This document shows positions 1 through 8,475 of a stretch of 64,000 nucleotides of DNA, in pieces. The translations under genes and the position numbers were made by a program. The notes under the pieces are model-generated. The model did not search any database and had not been told where the DNA came from. It worked only from the letters and a program-made list of their open reading frames with translations. Positions within the stretch are counted from its first letter, which is position 1. Each line of letters begins with the position of its first letter. This DNA is from Lachnospira hominis (ex Liu et al. 2021). GTDB lineage: Bacteria; Bacillota; Clostridia; Lachnospirales; Lachnospiraceae. The stretch is taken from NCBI RefSeq assembly GCF_014287955.1, contig NZ_JACOPD010000002.1, forward strand, positions 186,001 to 250,000, given 5' to 3'.

Positions 1-6
1 CAAGTC

Positions 7-50
7 AAAAAAAGAGAGAAACCGACATTAAATGTCAAGCTTCTCTCTTT
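7..50 (-). terminator. Rho-independent terminator of efp
   Basis: The arms AAAGAGAGAA (11-20) and TTCTCTCTTT (41-50) are exact inverted repeats, with a second inner stem between them (GACATT/AATGTC). Read on the minus strand, the hairpin is followed by a run of seven T. It lies about 70 bases past the efp stop codon. Confidence 0.85.
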
Positions 51-120
51 ATATTATTAATGTTATGAATTACAAATCCATCATGCACAGGCATAAAACT
101 TAGTCTGCCAAATGATTAAA

Positions 121-678
121 TTAAACTCTTGAAAGATATTCACCTGTACGTGTATCGATTTTGATTGTATCTCCCTGATTTACAAAGAGTGGAACCATAA
201 TCTTAGCACCTGTCTCAAGAATAGCAGGCTTTGTAGCACCTGTTGCTGTATCACCCTTAACACCAGGTTCAGACTCTGTAATCTGAAGTTCAACGAAAAG
301 AGGTGGTTCAATAGCAAATACCTTGCCCTGATGCGAACATAACTTAACCATTTCGTTTTCCTTAACGAACTTTAATGCATCGCCTACATCTTCCTTTGCA
401 AGAGCAATCTGCTCGAATGTTTCTGTATCCATGAAGTTGTAAAGATCTCCATCAGAATATAAATACTGATATTCTTTTCTGTCAATGTGAGCAAGCTCAA
501 GCTTCTCTGTTGGTCTGAAAGTCTTTTCAACCACACCACCACTCACGATGTTCTTCATCTTTGTTCTAACAAAAGCAGCGCCCTTACCAGGCTTTACATG
601 CTGGAATTCAATAATCTGCCAGATACCGTTATCCATCTGAACTGTAATACCGTTCTTAAAATCTCCTGCACTTACCAT
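121..678 (-). CDS. efp: Elongation factor P
   Basis: EF-P (185 residues, the usual length) binds between the ribosomal P and E sites and relieves stalling at polyproline stretches. The N-terminal KOW-like domain carries the PGKG loop with the conserved tip lysine at about residue 32, the site that is modified in many bacteria. Two OB domains follow, and the C-terminus has the typical [16 protein letters not shown] signature. AGGAGG sits 12-15 bases before the ATG. It is the last gene of the shikimate run, about 130 bases after aroQ, with its own promoter and a terminator. No modification enzyme gene is seen here. Confidence 0.97.
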   Translation of the reverse strand: MVSAGDFKNGITVQMDNGIWQIIEFQHVKPGKGAAFVRTKMKNIVSGGVVEKTFRPTEKLELAHIDRKEYQYLYSDGDLYNFMDTETFEQIALAKEDVGDALKFVKENEMVKLCSHQGKVFAIEPPLFVELQITESEPGVKGDTATGATKPAILETGAKIMVPLFVNQGDTIKIDTRTGEYLSRV

Positions 679-716
679 TCTTTGGTATACCTCCTAAATT
701 ATCAATAACTTATAAT

Positions 717-745
717 ATTTTATAATAATCTTACGCATTTGGCAA
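717..745 (-). promoter_or_regulatory. Predicted sigma-A promoter of efp
   Basis: On the minus strand a TTGCCA -35 (740-745) and a TAAAAT -10 (717-722) are separated by 17 bases, just ahead of efp. This would let efp be expressed independently of the upstream aro genes. Confidence 0.55.
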
Positions 746-809
746 CTATTTTTTTAGCAAACAGCCACAAAATACATATTTTATACACTAAGAACCAAAT
801 TATAAAGAT

Positions 810-1247
810 TTACTGCATATCACATAATGCCTGCATTGCATATAAATATCCGTTTAATCCGAGTCCTACAACCTGACCTGTACACACAGGTGCTGTAACA
901 GATACATGACGGAATTCTTCTCTTGTATGAACATTAGAGATATGAACTTCAATCTTTGGAATTGATTCTATTGATGCAAGTGCATCACGTATAGCATAGC
1001 TGTAATGTGTATAAGCTCCAGGATTAATTACTATTCCGTCAACATTTTCAAAATATGCCTGCTGTATTCTGTCAATAATTGCTCCCTGTGAATTATTCTG
1101 GAATACTTCAACTTCCACACCAAGCTCTTCTGCTTTTTTATTAATCATATCAACAAGAGCATCATAATTTTGTGAACCATATATTCCTTTTTCCCTTATT
1201 CCGAGGAAATTGATATTAGGTCCGTTAATAACAAGTATTTTCTTCAT
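810..1247 (-). CDS. aroQ: 3-dehydroquinate dehydratase, type II
   Basis: Type II dehydroquinase (145 residues) catalyses step 3 of the shikimate pathway, 3-dehydroquinate to 3-dehydroshikimate. The N-terminal NGPN motif and following tyrosine region, the NPGAYTHYS segment, and the EVHISN...REEF.H motif all match the family. I chose the internal ATG at 1247, which gives the family-typical MKKILVINGPN start and has an AGAAAGG upstream. The longer reading only adds a basic tail. It follows aroK and aroE, so three shikimate genes are clustered. Confidence 0.96.
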   Translation of the reverse strand: MKKILVINGPNINFLGIREKGIYGSQNYDALVDMINKKAEELGVEVEVFQNNSQGAIIDRIQQAYFENVDGIVINPGAYTHYSYAIRDALASIESIPKIEVHISNVHTREEFRHVSVTAPVCTGQVVGLGLNGYLYAMQALCDMQ

Positions 1248-1291
1248 TCTTTTATTTACCTTTCTATAATTATAAATCACAACCACATTAT

Positions 1292-1819
1292 CTACATATT
1301 TTTTTGCAAAAACTCTTCCATCTGACTAAACATATCATTAAAAGCTATATCTTTCGTATCAATCTTAATGTCAGAAACACTGTCATAAATCTCTTTTCTT
1401 GCATCCATAAGCGTATTAATCTTTTCTTTGAGATTACCACCTGCAAGAAGCGGTCTTGTATTATCACCACTTAGTCTTTTAACAAGCTCATCTGCATCAG
1501 CCCACAGATATACAACTGTACCAAGCTGTGATAAAAGCTCTCTGTTCTCCTCTTTTACAGGAAGACCTCCTCCTACAGATATAACACAATTTTGTGTATC
1601 TCTCTCCAGAAGTTTGTTTAACATGTCTGTCTCAAGATTTCTGAAATATACTTCACCCTTTGACGCAAAAATATCAGAAATTGTTATTCCATTTTCTTTT
1701 TCTATAAGCTCATCAGTATCAACAAATTCCATTTTCTTATTAGCTGCAATCCATTTTCCGAATGTGGTCTTTCCTGACCCCATAAATCCAATCAGGATAA
1801 TATTGTTTCTTTTACTCAC
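1292..1819 (-). CDS. aroK: Shikimate kinase
   Basis: Shikimate kinase phosphorylates shikimate with ATP. The P-loop GFMGSGKT is near the N-terminus, the DTDELIE shikimate-binding segment follows, then the SVGGGLP motif and the RPLL lid region. Length is about 175 residues, normal for the family. The start is taken as GTG at 1819. The ribosome-binding site AAGGAG is 10 bases before it, while the TTG at 1828 would begin only one base after that site. The gene overlaps the 3' end of aroE by a few codons, so the two are probably translationally coupled. Confidence 0.95.
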   Translation of the reverse strand: MSKRNNIILIGFMGSGKTTFGKWIAANKKMEFVDTDELIEKENGITISDIFASKGEVYFRNLETDMLNKLLERDTQNCVISVGGGLPVKEENRELLSQLGTVVYLWADADELVKRLSGDNTRPLLAGGNLKEKINTLMDARKEIYDSVSDIKIDTKDIAFNDMFSQMEEFLQKNM

Positions 1820-2684
1820 TGATTCCAAGCTCCTTTTTCATATCCTCATATATTATATCAGCCATATCAGATGAAATCTTACAGTCATTCCAGAGTTCAT
1901 ACGCTGCAACGCCCTGGTACAGAAGCATTTTTAATCCGTTATAAGCCGGCTTGCCATGCTTTTTCATAAGTTTCATAAACATTGTCTCATATGGATTATA
2001 AATAATATCGACACCTGCCGCTGCATTCTCGTAAAACTCATCTGCCGTAACAGCTGTCTCATCATCATGCGGATGAAGCCCTACACTTGTTGTCTGTATA
2101 ACAATGTAATCCTTTTTATCAAAGCTGCCACATTCAGAAATTCCTGCCGCCTTTGCTATATCTTTTTTTGCATATTCATTGACTGCATCTGCTATATTCT
2201 GTGCTTTTTCGAGCGTTCTGTTCATTATATAAATCTCTGATGCCTTCTTTCCTGCACAAAGAAAAGCAATCGCTCTTGCTGCACCGCCTGCACCTATTAT
2301 AACAACACACTTGTCTTCAAGAGAAATGCCAACATCTGAAAGTTCTCTGTCAAGTCCGAGAATATCCGTGTTATACCCCTTAAATCCACCTTCAGTACGC
2401 ACAAGCGTATTCACAGCCCCGATAGCAGCTGCAAGCTCATCAATGTCAACAAGTTCATCTATAACAGCCTGCTTATGCGGAACTGTAACATTAAGGCCCA
2501 GAATATCAAGTGCATATGCACCTTTAACTGCTGCCGCCACATTACCGGCTTCAACCTTAAAAGTTGCATATACAAGATTATCTCCTCTTAATCCGGCAAG
2601 CCTGTTATGAATAACAGGCGATATTGAATGTGCTACAGGATTACCTATAAGTCCGCACACTCTTGTTGTTCCATTAATATCCAT
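1812..2684 (-). CDS. aroE: Shikimate dehydrogenase
   Basis: AroE reduces 3-dehydroshikimate to shikimate with NADPH. The N-terminal substrate motif GNPVAHSISPVIHN, the NVTVPHK segment with its catalytic lysine, and the GAGGAARA dinucleotide-binding loop are all visible. The NRT segment after the second strand fits NADP preference. Length (290) is typical. It sits between the YqeG-like phosphatase gene and aroK in a minus-strand run. Confidence 0.96.
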   Translation of the reverse strand: MDINGTTRVCGLIGNPVAHSISPVIHNRLAGLRGDNLVYATFKVEAGNVAAAVKGAYALDILGLNVTVPHKQAVIDELVDIDELAAAIGAVNTLVRTEGGFKGYNTDILGLDRELSDVGISLEDKCVVIIGAGGAARAIAFLCAGKKASEIYIMNRTLEKAQNIADAVNEYAKKDIAKAAGISECGSFDKKDYIVIQTTSVGLHPHDDETAVTADEFYENAAAGVDIIYNPYETMFMKLMKKHGKPAYNGLKMLLYQGVAAYELWNDCKISSDMADIIYEDMKKELGISE

Positions 2685-2699
2685 CTTAACATATCCTTT

Positions 2700-3233
2700 T
2701 TATTTTTTATTTTTATAATCATCTGTTTGTCCATGTTTTTTACAATATCTTTTATAGAAAAAAAGAACTATCTTCTCAAGATATCTTTTTAAAACAATCT
2801 GAATCTCCTCATGCTTATCTATAGGCTTCACAAGCATGCTCAGGATTCCTGCCCTGTTGGCTCCCCATACATCAGTAAATATCTGGTCTCCGACAAAAAA
2901 CACATTATCTTTGCCACAATTCATAATATCCATTGCCTTAATATAATTGACAGGCGATGGCTTGTTTGCCTTGCTTACATACTTTGAATTAACTTCATCT
3001 GCCAGAGGTTTCACTCGTTCTTCTTTATTATTTGAAATAATACACGTCTCGTATCCTATCTCATGAAGCCTGTCAAATAAATCCTTTGCTCTCTTTGTGA
3101 CAGGTGCACCATGTTCTACAAGTGTATTGTCAACATCAAATATTATTCCGCGGTATCCTTTTTCGTAAAATTCACCATATTCTATATCATAAGCAGAATC
3201 ATAATATCTGCCGGGATAAAAACATTTAAACAT
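2700..3233 (-). CDS. YqeG-family HAD-IIIA phosphatase
   Basis: A HAD-superfamily protein of 177 residues. Motif I reads DVDNTLVEHG, motif II is in the CIISNN strand, and the GDQIFTDVWGANRAG block is motif IV. This combination is diagnostic of the YqeG / HAD-IIIA family found in Firmicutes. A physiological substrate is not established, although a phosphatidylglycerophosphatase-like role has been proposed for relatives. A GAGGAATAT ribosome-binding site precedes the ATG. It lies between nrdR and aroE and probably shares their transcript. Confidence 0.88.
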   Translation of the reverse strand: MFKCFYPGRYYDSAYDIEYGEFYEKGYRGIIFDVDNTLVEHGAPVTKRAKDLFDRLHEIGYETCIISNNKEERVKPLADEVNSKYVSKANKPSPVNYIKAMDIMNCGKDNVFFVGDQIFTDVWGANRAGILSMLVKPIDKHEEIQIVLKRYLEKIVLFFYKRYCKKHGQTDDYKNKK

Positions 3234-3261
3234 ATATTCCTCATTAATTTTTCATGATAAA

Positions 3262-3708
3262 TTATTTTAAAATTTTGTTAATTTCCTCAAGAAATGTATT
3301 GACATCCTTGAATTCACGATAAACAGATGCAAATCTTACATAGGCTACTTCATCGAGTTTTTTAAGTTTATCCATTACAATCATTCCGATCTTTGTTGTA
3401 GGAATCTCTTTTTCACCAGAATTAAAAATCTGTGTCTCAATCTCATCAACCATCTGGTTAATCTGTGCAAGTGACACTGGTCTTTTATGACATGAACGCA
3501 CAATTCCCGCAACAATCTTTTCCCTGTCGTAAGGCTCTCTGTTGTCATCCTTTTTGATAACAATAATCGGCATCATCTCTATTTTCTCATATGTAGTAAA
3601 TCTTTTTGCACATGACTCACACTGGCGGCGGCGGCGTATCGCTCCCTCCTCAGTCGGTCTTGAATCTATAACTTTTGTATTCTCATTTCCGCAATATGGA
3701 CACTTCAA
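3262..3708 (-). CDS. nrdR: Transcriptional repressor NrdR
   Basis: NrdR represses ribonucleotide reductase genes in response to dATP/ATP. The N-terminal zinc ribbon has CPYC and CESC pairs followed by FTTYE, and an ATP-cone domain runs from about residue 48 to 138. I chose the TTG at 3708, which gives the canonical start (L/M)KCPYC with GGAGG eight bases upstream. An upstream TTG reading would place the start on the ribosome-binding site itself. First gene of the nrdR-yqeG-aro run. Confidence 0.96.
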   Translation of the reverse strand: MKCPYCGNENTKVIDSRPTEEGAIRRRRQCESCAKRFTTYEKIEMMPIIVIKKDDNREPYDREKIVAGIVRSCHKRPVSLAQINQMVDEIETQIFNSGEKEIPTTKIGMIVMDKLKKLDEVAYVRFASVYREFKDVNTFLEEINKILK

Positions 3709-3759
3709 GGTAGTTACCTCCAAAAAATCAAAACTGAAAATTCCCCAAGGAATGAATTT

Positions 3760-3788
3760 ATTATAAATAATATTGTGCCTGCGGTCAA
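3760..3788 (-). promoter_or_regulatory. Predicted sigma-A promoter of the nrdR-aro run
   Basis: TTGACC (-35, 3783-3788) and TATAAT (-10, 3760-3765) on the minus strand are separated by exactly 17 bases. It sits about 50 bases before the nrdR start. Confidence 0.75.
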
Positions 3789-3892
3789 TAAAAAGTCTTT
3801 AAAAAAATGGATATTCTTTACAGGATTAAATTTTCTTTTAACGGCAATCATTTACTTAGAAAATTCAATTATATTGATAAAGGAGGTGCAGC

Positions 3893-4669
3893 TTGGCTGG
3901 GTATAAAGTAGAAATATGCGGTGTCAATACAGCAGAGCTTCCGCTGTTAAAAGCAAAGGAAAAAGAGGAACTTTTAAAGAAAATCAAACAGGGTGATGCA
4001 AACGCCCGTGAACAGTTTATCAAAGGCAATCTGCGTCTTGTATTAAGCATTGTACAGCGTTTTAACCAATCAAATGAAAACATCGACGATTTATTCCAGA
4101 TTGGATGTATCGGAATGATTAAAGCTATTGATAATTTTGATTTATCACAAAATGTACAATTTTCGACATATGCAGTTCCAATGATATTAGGAGAAATAAA
4201 AAGATATTTAAGAGATAACAATTCTATACGTGTCAGCCGTTCCATGCGTGATACCGCTTACAAAGCAATCTATACCAAAGAAAAACTGACAAAATTAAGA
4301 CAAAAAGAACCGACAATTAATGAAATTGCGTCCGAAATCGGTGTGCCAAAAGAAGATATCGTACTTGCACTTGAGGCAGTACAAACACCTGTCTCGCTGT
4401 ACGAGCCTGTATACAATGATGGCGGCGACACACTCTATGTGCTCGATCAGGTCAGTGACAAAAAGGACTGCGAAGAAAACTGGGTCAGCCGGATTTCTCT
4501 TAAAGAAGCAGTTGAAAAACTCTCCCCACGCGAAAAAAGAATTATAACAATGCGTTTTTTTGAATGTAAAACACAGATGGAAACTGCTGCCGAAATAGGC
4601 ATTTCACAGGCACAGGTTAGCCGGCTTGAAAAAATGGCATTAAAATCAATGCGTAATTTTCTGGGCTGA
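3893..4669 (+). CDS. sigG: RNA polymerase sporulation sigma factor SigG
   Basis: SigG directs late forespore transcription. The 258-residue protein has sigma regions 2 (GNLRLVLSIVQRF, DLFQIGCIGMIKAIDNFD, FSTYAVPMILGEIKR), 3 and 4 (REKRIITMRFFECKTQMETAAEIGISQAQVSRLEK). It also has the N-terminal KVEICGVNTAELPLL segment characteristic of SigG rather than SigF. Translation starts at TTG, with AAAGGAGGTG correctly spaced eight bases upstream. No spoIIGA or sigE is adjacent. The next gene is a YlmC/YmxH-type gene, a common clostridial arrangement. Confidence 0.95.
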   Translation: MAGYKVEICGVNTAELPLLKAKEKEELLKKIKQGDANAREQFIKGNLRLVLSIVQRFNQSNENIDDLFQIGCIGMIKAIDNFDLSQNVQFSTYAVPMILGEIKRYLRDNNSIRVSRSMRDTAYKAIYTKEKLTKLRQKEPTINEIASEIGVPKEDIVLALEAVQTPVSLYEPVYNDGGDTLYVLDQVSDKKDCEENWVSRISLKEAVEKLSPREKRIITMRFFECKTQMETAAEIGISQAQVSRLEKMALKSMRNFLG

Positions 4670-4679
4670 CAACTATCTG

Positions 4680-4723
4680 CCGCCTTATGAATATAATAAT
4701 ACTGACAAATATTCATAAGGCGG
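4680..4723 (+). promoter_or_regulatory. Perfect 15-bp hairpin covering the ribosome-binding site of the ymxH-like gene
   Basis: Arms 4680-4694 and 4709-4723 are perfect inverted repeats. The right arm ends in AAGGCGG, the only Shine-Dalgarno candidate of the next gene, whose ATG begins at 4730. There is no T-run after the hairpin, so translational control or RNA processing fits better than termination. Confidence 0.7.
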
Positions 4724-4729
4724 TTATCC

Positions 4730-4987
4730 ATGCGTGTATGTGATTTGCACAATAAACAGGTAATAAATACATGTGACTGCAAAATTCTTGGATGTGTAAT
4801 TGATATTGACTTTGACGAATGCAGCGGCTGCATAAAAGCACTCATAGTACCGGGACCCGGACGGCTTTGCGGCCTGTTTGGAAGAGATATCGAATATATA
4901 ATTCCATTCCCATGTGTCAGAGGCATAGGTCCCGATGCTGTTCTTGTTGAAGTTTCTCTCGAAAAAATAACACATAAATGTATATGA
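4730..4987 (+). CDS. YlmC/YmxH-family sporulation protein (PRC-barrel)
   Basis: A small 85-residue protein with the PRC-barrel pattern of the YlmC/YmxH family: an N-terminal LHNKQVIN segment, VIDIDFDECSG, a PGPGRLCGLFGRD loop, then IPFPCVRGIGPDAVLVEV. These proteins usually lie next to sporulation sigma factor genes, as here 60 bases after sigG. Their molecular role is unknown. Its ribosome-binding site is buried in a perfect hairpin. Confidence 0.85.
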   Translation: MRVCDLHNKQVINTCDCKILGCVIDIDFDECSGCIKALIVPGPGRLCGLFGRDIEYIIPFPCVRGIGPDAVLVEVSLEKITHKCI

Positions 4988-5057
4988 TTATTGAATTTTA
5001 TCTCTTTTTGAATTAAAATATAAATAAATATTAATGTACAGAAGCGAGGCATATTAT

Positions 5058-6107
5058 ATGAGCGAAAAATATATTGCATATGTAGGCAGCTATACTCACG
5101 AAAGCAGCAAAGGAATCCATTTATACGATATGGATGTTGAAAAGGGACGTATAACAGAACGCACAGAATTTCCAATTGATAATCCTTCTTACATAACATT
5201 GTCACACAGCGGTAACTTTTTATATTCAATATGTGACCAGGGTGTAACATCATTTTCCATAGAACCGGATGGCAGTTTAAATAAACTCAATGTCGTTTCT
5301 ATTAACGGAATGCGAGGATGTCACATCACACTTTCAAAAGATGACCGTTTTTTAATTGTTTCAGGATATCATGATGGTAAACTTACCGTGCTTTCACTTG
5401 AACCTGACGGAAGAATCGGCAAAATAACAGATGAAGTATTCCACAAAGGAATGGGAAGCATTGCTGACCGCAATTTCAGGCCACATATAAGCTGGTCTGT
5501 ATTTACACCTGATGAAGAACTTTTATGTGCATGCGACCTTGGTATTGACCAGATTAAACTTTACGAATTTAATCACAACACTGGAAAACTCAAATTATAT
5601 GATATTATACGTTCACAGCTTGAATCAGCTCCAAGACAGATGATATTCAGTGCAGACGGCAGATATGCCTATGTTTTATGTGAATTGAAGAATTATATAA
5701 ATGTATATTCTTATGACAAAGACAATGGCAAAAACCGTTTTGAACTTATACAGAATATTTTTACAGTCAGAAAAGGACATAAAACCAACAGTGCTGCTGC
5801 CAGTCTTATTCTTTCTAATTCAGGCAATAATCTTATCTGCTCAAACGCAGGTGATAATACTGTTACTATTTACAGCGTAAACAAAGAAACAGGTACGCTT
5901 AACAGTATTTCATCACTTCCGGTAAGCGGTGATTATCCAAAATACATAAATATTTTTCCTGATGACAAACACATAATGTCAATGAATAATGAGGGCAACT
6001 CAATAACAATTTTTACAATTCATTTTGATAAAGGACTTATAGTAATGAATGGTCCTGAATTAAAAATTTCAAAACCAAATAACATGATAATTAAAAAATT
6101 ACAGTAA
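5058..6107 (+). CDS. Lactonase-family beta-propeller protein (6-phosphogluconolactonase-like)
   Basis: About 349 residues arranged as a seven-bladed propeller with repeats of the type LSHSGNFLYSI, LSKDDRFLIVSGY, FTPDEELLCACDLG, FSADGRYAYVLCEL and LSNSGNNLICSNAGDNTV. This is the YbhE/cytosolic lactonase family. Members hydrolyse 6-phosphogluconolactone or related sugar lactones, but the exact substrate cannot be told from sequence. I use the ATG at 5058, eight bases after GCGAGG, rather than the one 24 bases upstream. No pentose-phosphate gene is adjacent. A strong terminator follows. Confidence 0.88.
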   Translation: MSEKYIAYVGSYTHESSKGIHLYDMDVEKGRITERTEFPIDNPSYITLSHSGNFLYSICDQGVTSFSIEPDGSLNKLNVVSINGMRGCHITLSKDDRFLIVSGYHDGKLTVLSLEPDGRIGKITDEVFHKGMGSIADRNFRPHISWSVFTPDEELLCACDLGIDQIKLYEFNHNTGKLKLYDIIRSQLESAPRQMIFSADGRYAYVLCELKNYINVYSYDKDNGKNRFELIQNIFTVRKGHKTNSAAASLILSNSGNNLICSNAGDNTVTIYSVNKETGTLNSISSLPVSGDYPKYINIFPDDKHIMSMNNEGNSITIFTIHFDKGLIVMNGPELKISKPNNMIIKKLQ

Positions 6108-6114
6108 ATCTTAT

Positions 6115-6157
6115 GCCATGCCATGGATTTTCAAAACCTGCGGCATGGCGTTTTTTT
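6115..6157 (+). terminator. Rho-independent terminator of the lactonase gene
   Basis: GCCATGCC (6115-6122) pairs with GGCATGGC (6142-6149) and is followed by seven T. Confidence 0.9.
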
Positions 6158-6190
6158 ACATAAAATAAAAAACAAACGAGGATATTATAT

Positions 6191-6910
6191 ATGAACATAT
6201 TTATATGTGATGATAACGAAGCTGATATTGCACAAATTCGCAGTTATACAAAAATATACTTTGCAATGGAACCTTATGACCCGCTTGTAAAAGGCTTTAC
6301 CAGCGGTGATGATTTATTAAATGACCCATTAATACCGGATATTGTTTTTCTGGATATAGAAATGCCGGGACTCAACGGAATAAATACCGCAACAGAGCTT
6401 ATTAAACGCAATCCAAGCGTACTTATAATAATCGTGACATCTCATCTTGATTATCTTGATGACGCAATGAAAATCCATGTTTTCCGCTATCTTACAAAGC
6501 CTGTTGAAAAGAAACGTCTCAGCCGCAGTCTTGCTGATGCAGTAAAAATATATGCCGAGGCTAATGCGACAGCAATTGTTTACACACGCAGACATGGTCC
6601 TATTGCACTTAAAAAATCTGATATTATATGTATTGAAGCAGAGGGACGTTATTCTTATGTATACACAAAAGATGATAAAATTGACTCAGTCAACAGCCTG
6701 TCAGAATGGATGAATGTACTAGCCGGAATTAATAAAAGTTATAATTTTTATCAGGTTCACAGAAGCTTTATCATTAACATGAATTATATAACCAACTACT
6801 CTCCTACTGAGCTTTCACTTAGCAATGGCTTTATGACTATACCTTTGGCACGCCGTAAAAGGGTTGAATTCAAAAGACAATATTTAAGACATCTTGAAAG
6901 AATAAGATAA
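6191..6910 (+). CDS. LytTR-family response regulator
   Basis: A 239-residue two-component regulator. The receiver domain covers residues 1-120, with the acidic pair DD at 7-8, the phospho-acceptor Asp55 in FLDIEMPG, Thr in IVTSH, and Lys in TKPV. The C-terminal LytTR DNA-binding domain shows IICIEAEGRYSYVYT and QVHRSFIINMNYI. GAGG precedes the ATG. It is followed 22 bases later by its kinase. No secreted peptide or transporter gene is next to the pair on the same strand. Confidence 0.95.
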   Translation: MNIFICDDNEADIAQIRSYTKIYFAMEPYDPLVKGFTSGDDLLNDPLIPDIVFLDIEMPGLNGINTATELIKRNPSVLIIIVTSHLDYLDDAMKIHVFRYLTKPVEKKRLSRSLADAVKIYAEANATAIVYTRRHGPIALKKSDIICIEAEGRYSYVYTKDDKIDSVNSLSEWMNVLAGINKSYNFYQVHRSFIINMNYITNYSPTELSLSNGFMTIPLARRKRVEFKRQYLRHLERIR

Positions 6911-6932
6911 ATTATAGGGCCAGGTAGTTATT

Positions 6933-8252
6933 ATGAATTTATTTAATATATATATAATATCAATTTTTGCATATATATGTGAAGGATATACGTTATGGCT
7001 TTATTGCTCCGGCCTTTTTGAACGCAGATACAATTTTATAAAAAGATTGTTAATTTACATAATATTTTACACTATTCCTATATTGTTTATAGGTTTACGC
7101 ATATTTTCATTAAACTGTATACTGTTTTTTGTAATGACAATGCTGATTATATGCACAGCATATAAAGTCACACCGGGCAAAAGCATGCTGCACGCACTGC
7201 TGGCAACTTTTATTATGTGCATAACAGAACTTATCGTAATGGTTGCTGTTCCTGATTATGGTCAGAACGTTCTTGGCTATATTGATTCATTTAAAGTACA
7301 GGTTATGATTTATTATATAAGTAAGCTCTTATACCTTATATTTATGTATATAGCCTCTTATATTCTTTCAAAAAAGGAACATCCCGGCACAACATCAACA
7401 TTAAAAATATTTGCACCTGTCGGAATATGTGCAATAAGCGTTTTCATTATAAATTCTTTTTGCATTTTATGTGTCAATATATCACTTTCAACAAAATATA
7501 TTACACTTATACTTATAAGTGCAACGGTTCTTTTGTGCCTTAATGTACTTGCAATAAATATGTATAATTATATAGAAAAACAATACATCCAGAACGAAAA
7601 ACTAAATTTGCAGCTTCAAAATGAATCTCTTTCAATAGAATATTATAAACAGCTCGCTGAAATGGACGAAAAACAAAAAATAATGATTCATGATATTAAG
7701 AATCATCTTTTGTCGATAAAGGAGTTAAATAAAGAACATAATTATAATGAAATTGATAAATATATTTCAACGCTTCTGTACTCTGAGGAATTCAGCAAAC
7801 CTGTAATGGTATCTGACAATGAAATTTTAAATGCAATTGCATATCGCTTTCAGAAAAAATGTTCAGACAAAAATATTACATTTATAACCGATATACGTTC
7901 AAAAACTGTTTCTTTCATATCTCCTGACGACTGCACTTCTTTATTTTGCAATCTTCTTGATAATGCATATGAAGCAGCATGTAAAACAGATGATGGACAT
8001 ATAACATTAAAAATATGTTCTGATACTTCTGACAAACTTACTATCATGGTAAATGTAGTAAATTCATGTAATGGAAATCCTTTCGATTCGCATGGTAAAT
8101 TAAAAACATCCAAAAAAGACACCATAAGCCATGGCTATGGACTTAAAAGCATTGAACGTGTCGTCAATAAATATAATGGTTTTATTGATATGTATTATGA
8201 CGAAAATGATTCAACTTTCCATACACTTATAAGTTTTTCAGACCGGATGTAA
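6933..8252 (+). CDS. AgrC-like GHKL-family sensor histidine kinase
   Basis: 439 residues. The N-terminal half (about 1-215) contains six or seven hydrophobic segments, the membrane sensor. A short coiled stretch leads to the H-box MIHDIKNHLLSIKEL with the phospho-acceptor His. The ATPase domain has the N-box LFCNLLDNAYEAA and the late glycine box HGYGLKSI. This layout is AgrC-like (quorum or peptide sensor). Partner of the preceding LytTR regulator. The ligand is unknown. Confidence 0.93.
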   Translation: MNLFNIYIISIFAYICEGYTLWLYCSGLFERRYNFIKRLLIYIIFYTIPILFIGLRIFSLNCILFFVMTMLIICTAYKVTPGKSMLHALLATFIMCITELIVMVAVPDYGQNVLGYIDSFKVQVMIYYISKLLYLIFMYIASYILSKKEHPGTTSTLKIFAPVGICAISVFIINSFCILCVNISLSTKYITLILISATVLLCLNVLAINMYNYIEKQYIQNEKLNLQLQNESLSIEYYKQLAEMDEKQKIMIHDIKNHLLSIKELNKEHNYNEIDKYISTLLYSEEFSKPVMVSDNEILNAIAYRFQKKCSDKNITFITDIRSKTVSFISPDDCTSLFCNLLDNAYEAACKTDDGHITLKICSDTSDKLTIMVNVVNSCNGNPFDSHGKLKTSKKDTISHGYGLKSIERVVNKYNGFIDMYYDENDSTFHTLISFSDRM

Positions 8253-8260
8253 ACAGCCAG

Positions 8261-8308
8261 AAAGGCAGGCTTACTGATTTTTCTAAAAAATCAGCAGACC
8301 CGCCTTTT
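8261..8308 (+). terminator. Terminator after the two-component pair
   Basis: AAAGGCaGG pairs with CCcGCCTTT, and an inner CTGATTTTT/AAAAATCAG stem extends it. T-rich sequence follows on the plus strand. The minus-strand cobalamin operon also runs into this hairpin, so it may act in both directions. Confidence 0.75.
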
Positions 8309-8324
8309 ATATTTTTATATCTTA

Positions 8325-8447
8325 TTACTTTTCTGCATTTTTATCAGAATCTGCATTTTTATAATCGCTTTTTTCAAGCTTATATGCAAATATTGAACCT
8401 GCAACTGCAAATAAAGTAAGCACAGCTGCAATAATGTTCATTACCAT
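8325..8447 (-). CDS. 40-residue single-span membrane peptide, unknown function
   Basis: A very short gene with a strong ribosome-binding site (GGAGGGG, a few bases before the ATG). The product starts MVMNIIAAVL, continues with a hydrophobic helix to about residue 22 (ending SIFAY), and finishes with a lysine/aspartate-rich tail (KLEKSDYK...KNAEK). One membrane span with a short charged tail is predicted. It is 28 bases downstream of the 140-residue membrane protein and seems to be the last gene of the cobalamin operon. It has no cysteine or recognisable AgrD motif. Function unknown. Confidence 0.6.
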   Translation of the reverse strand: MVMNIIAAVLTLFAVAGSIFAYKLEKSDYKNADSDKNAEK

Positions 8448-8475
8448 ATTCACCCCTCCTGTCATAAATTAATTC

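Noticed and set aside
4447..5253. A 268-codon open frame on the minus strand across sigG end, the ymxH-like gene and the lactonase start
   Set aside because: It spans three real genes and intergenic hairpins and has no family features.
8325..8447. Interpreting the 40-residue peptide as an AgrD-type autoinducer
   Set aside because: There is no cysteine or serine ring site and no AgrB gene nearby.
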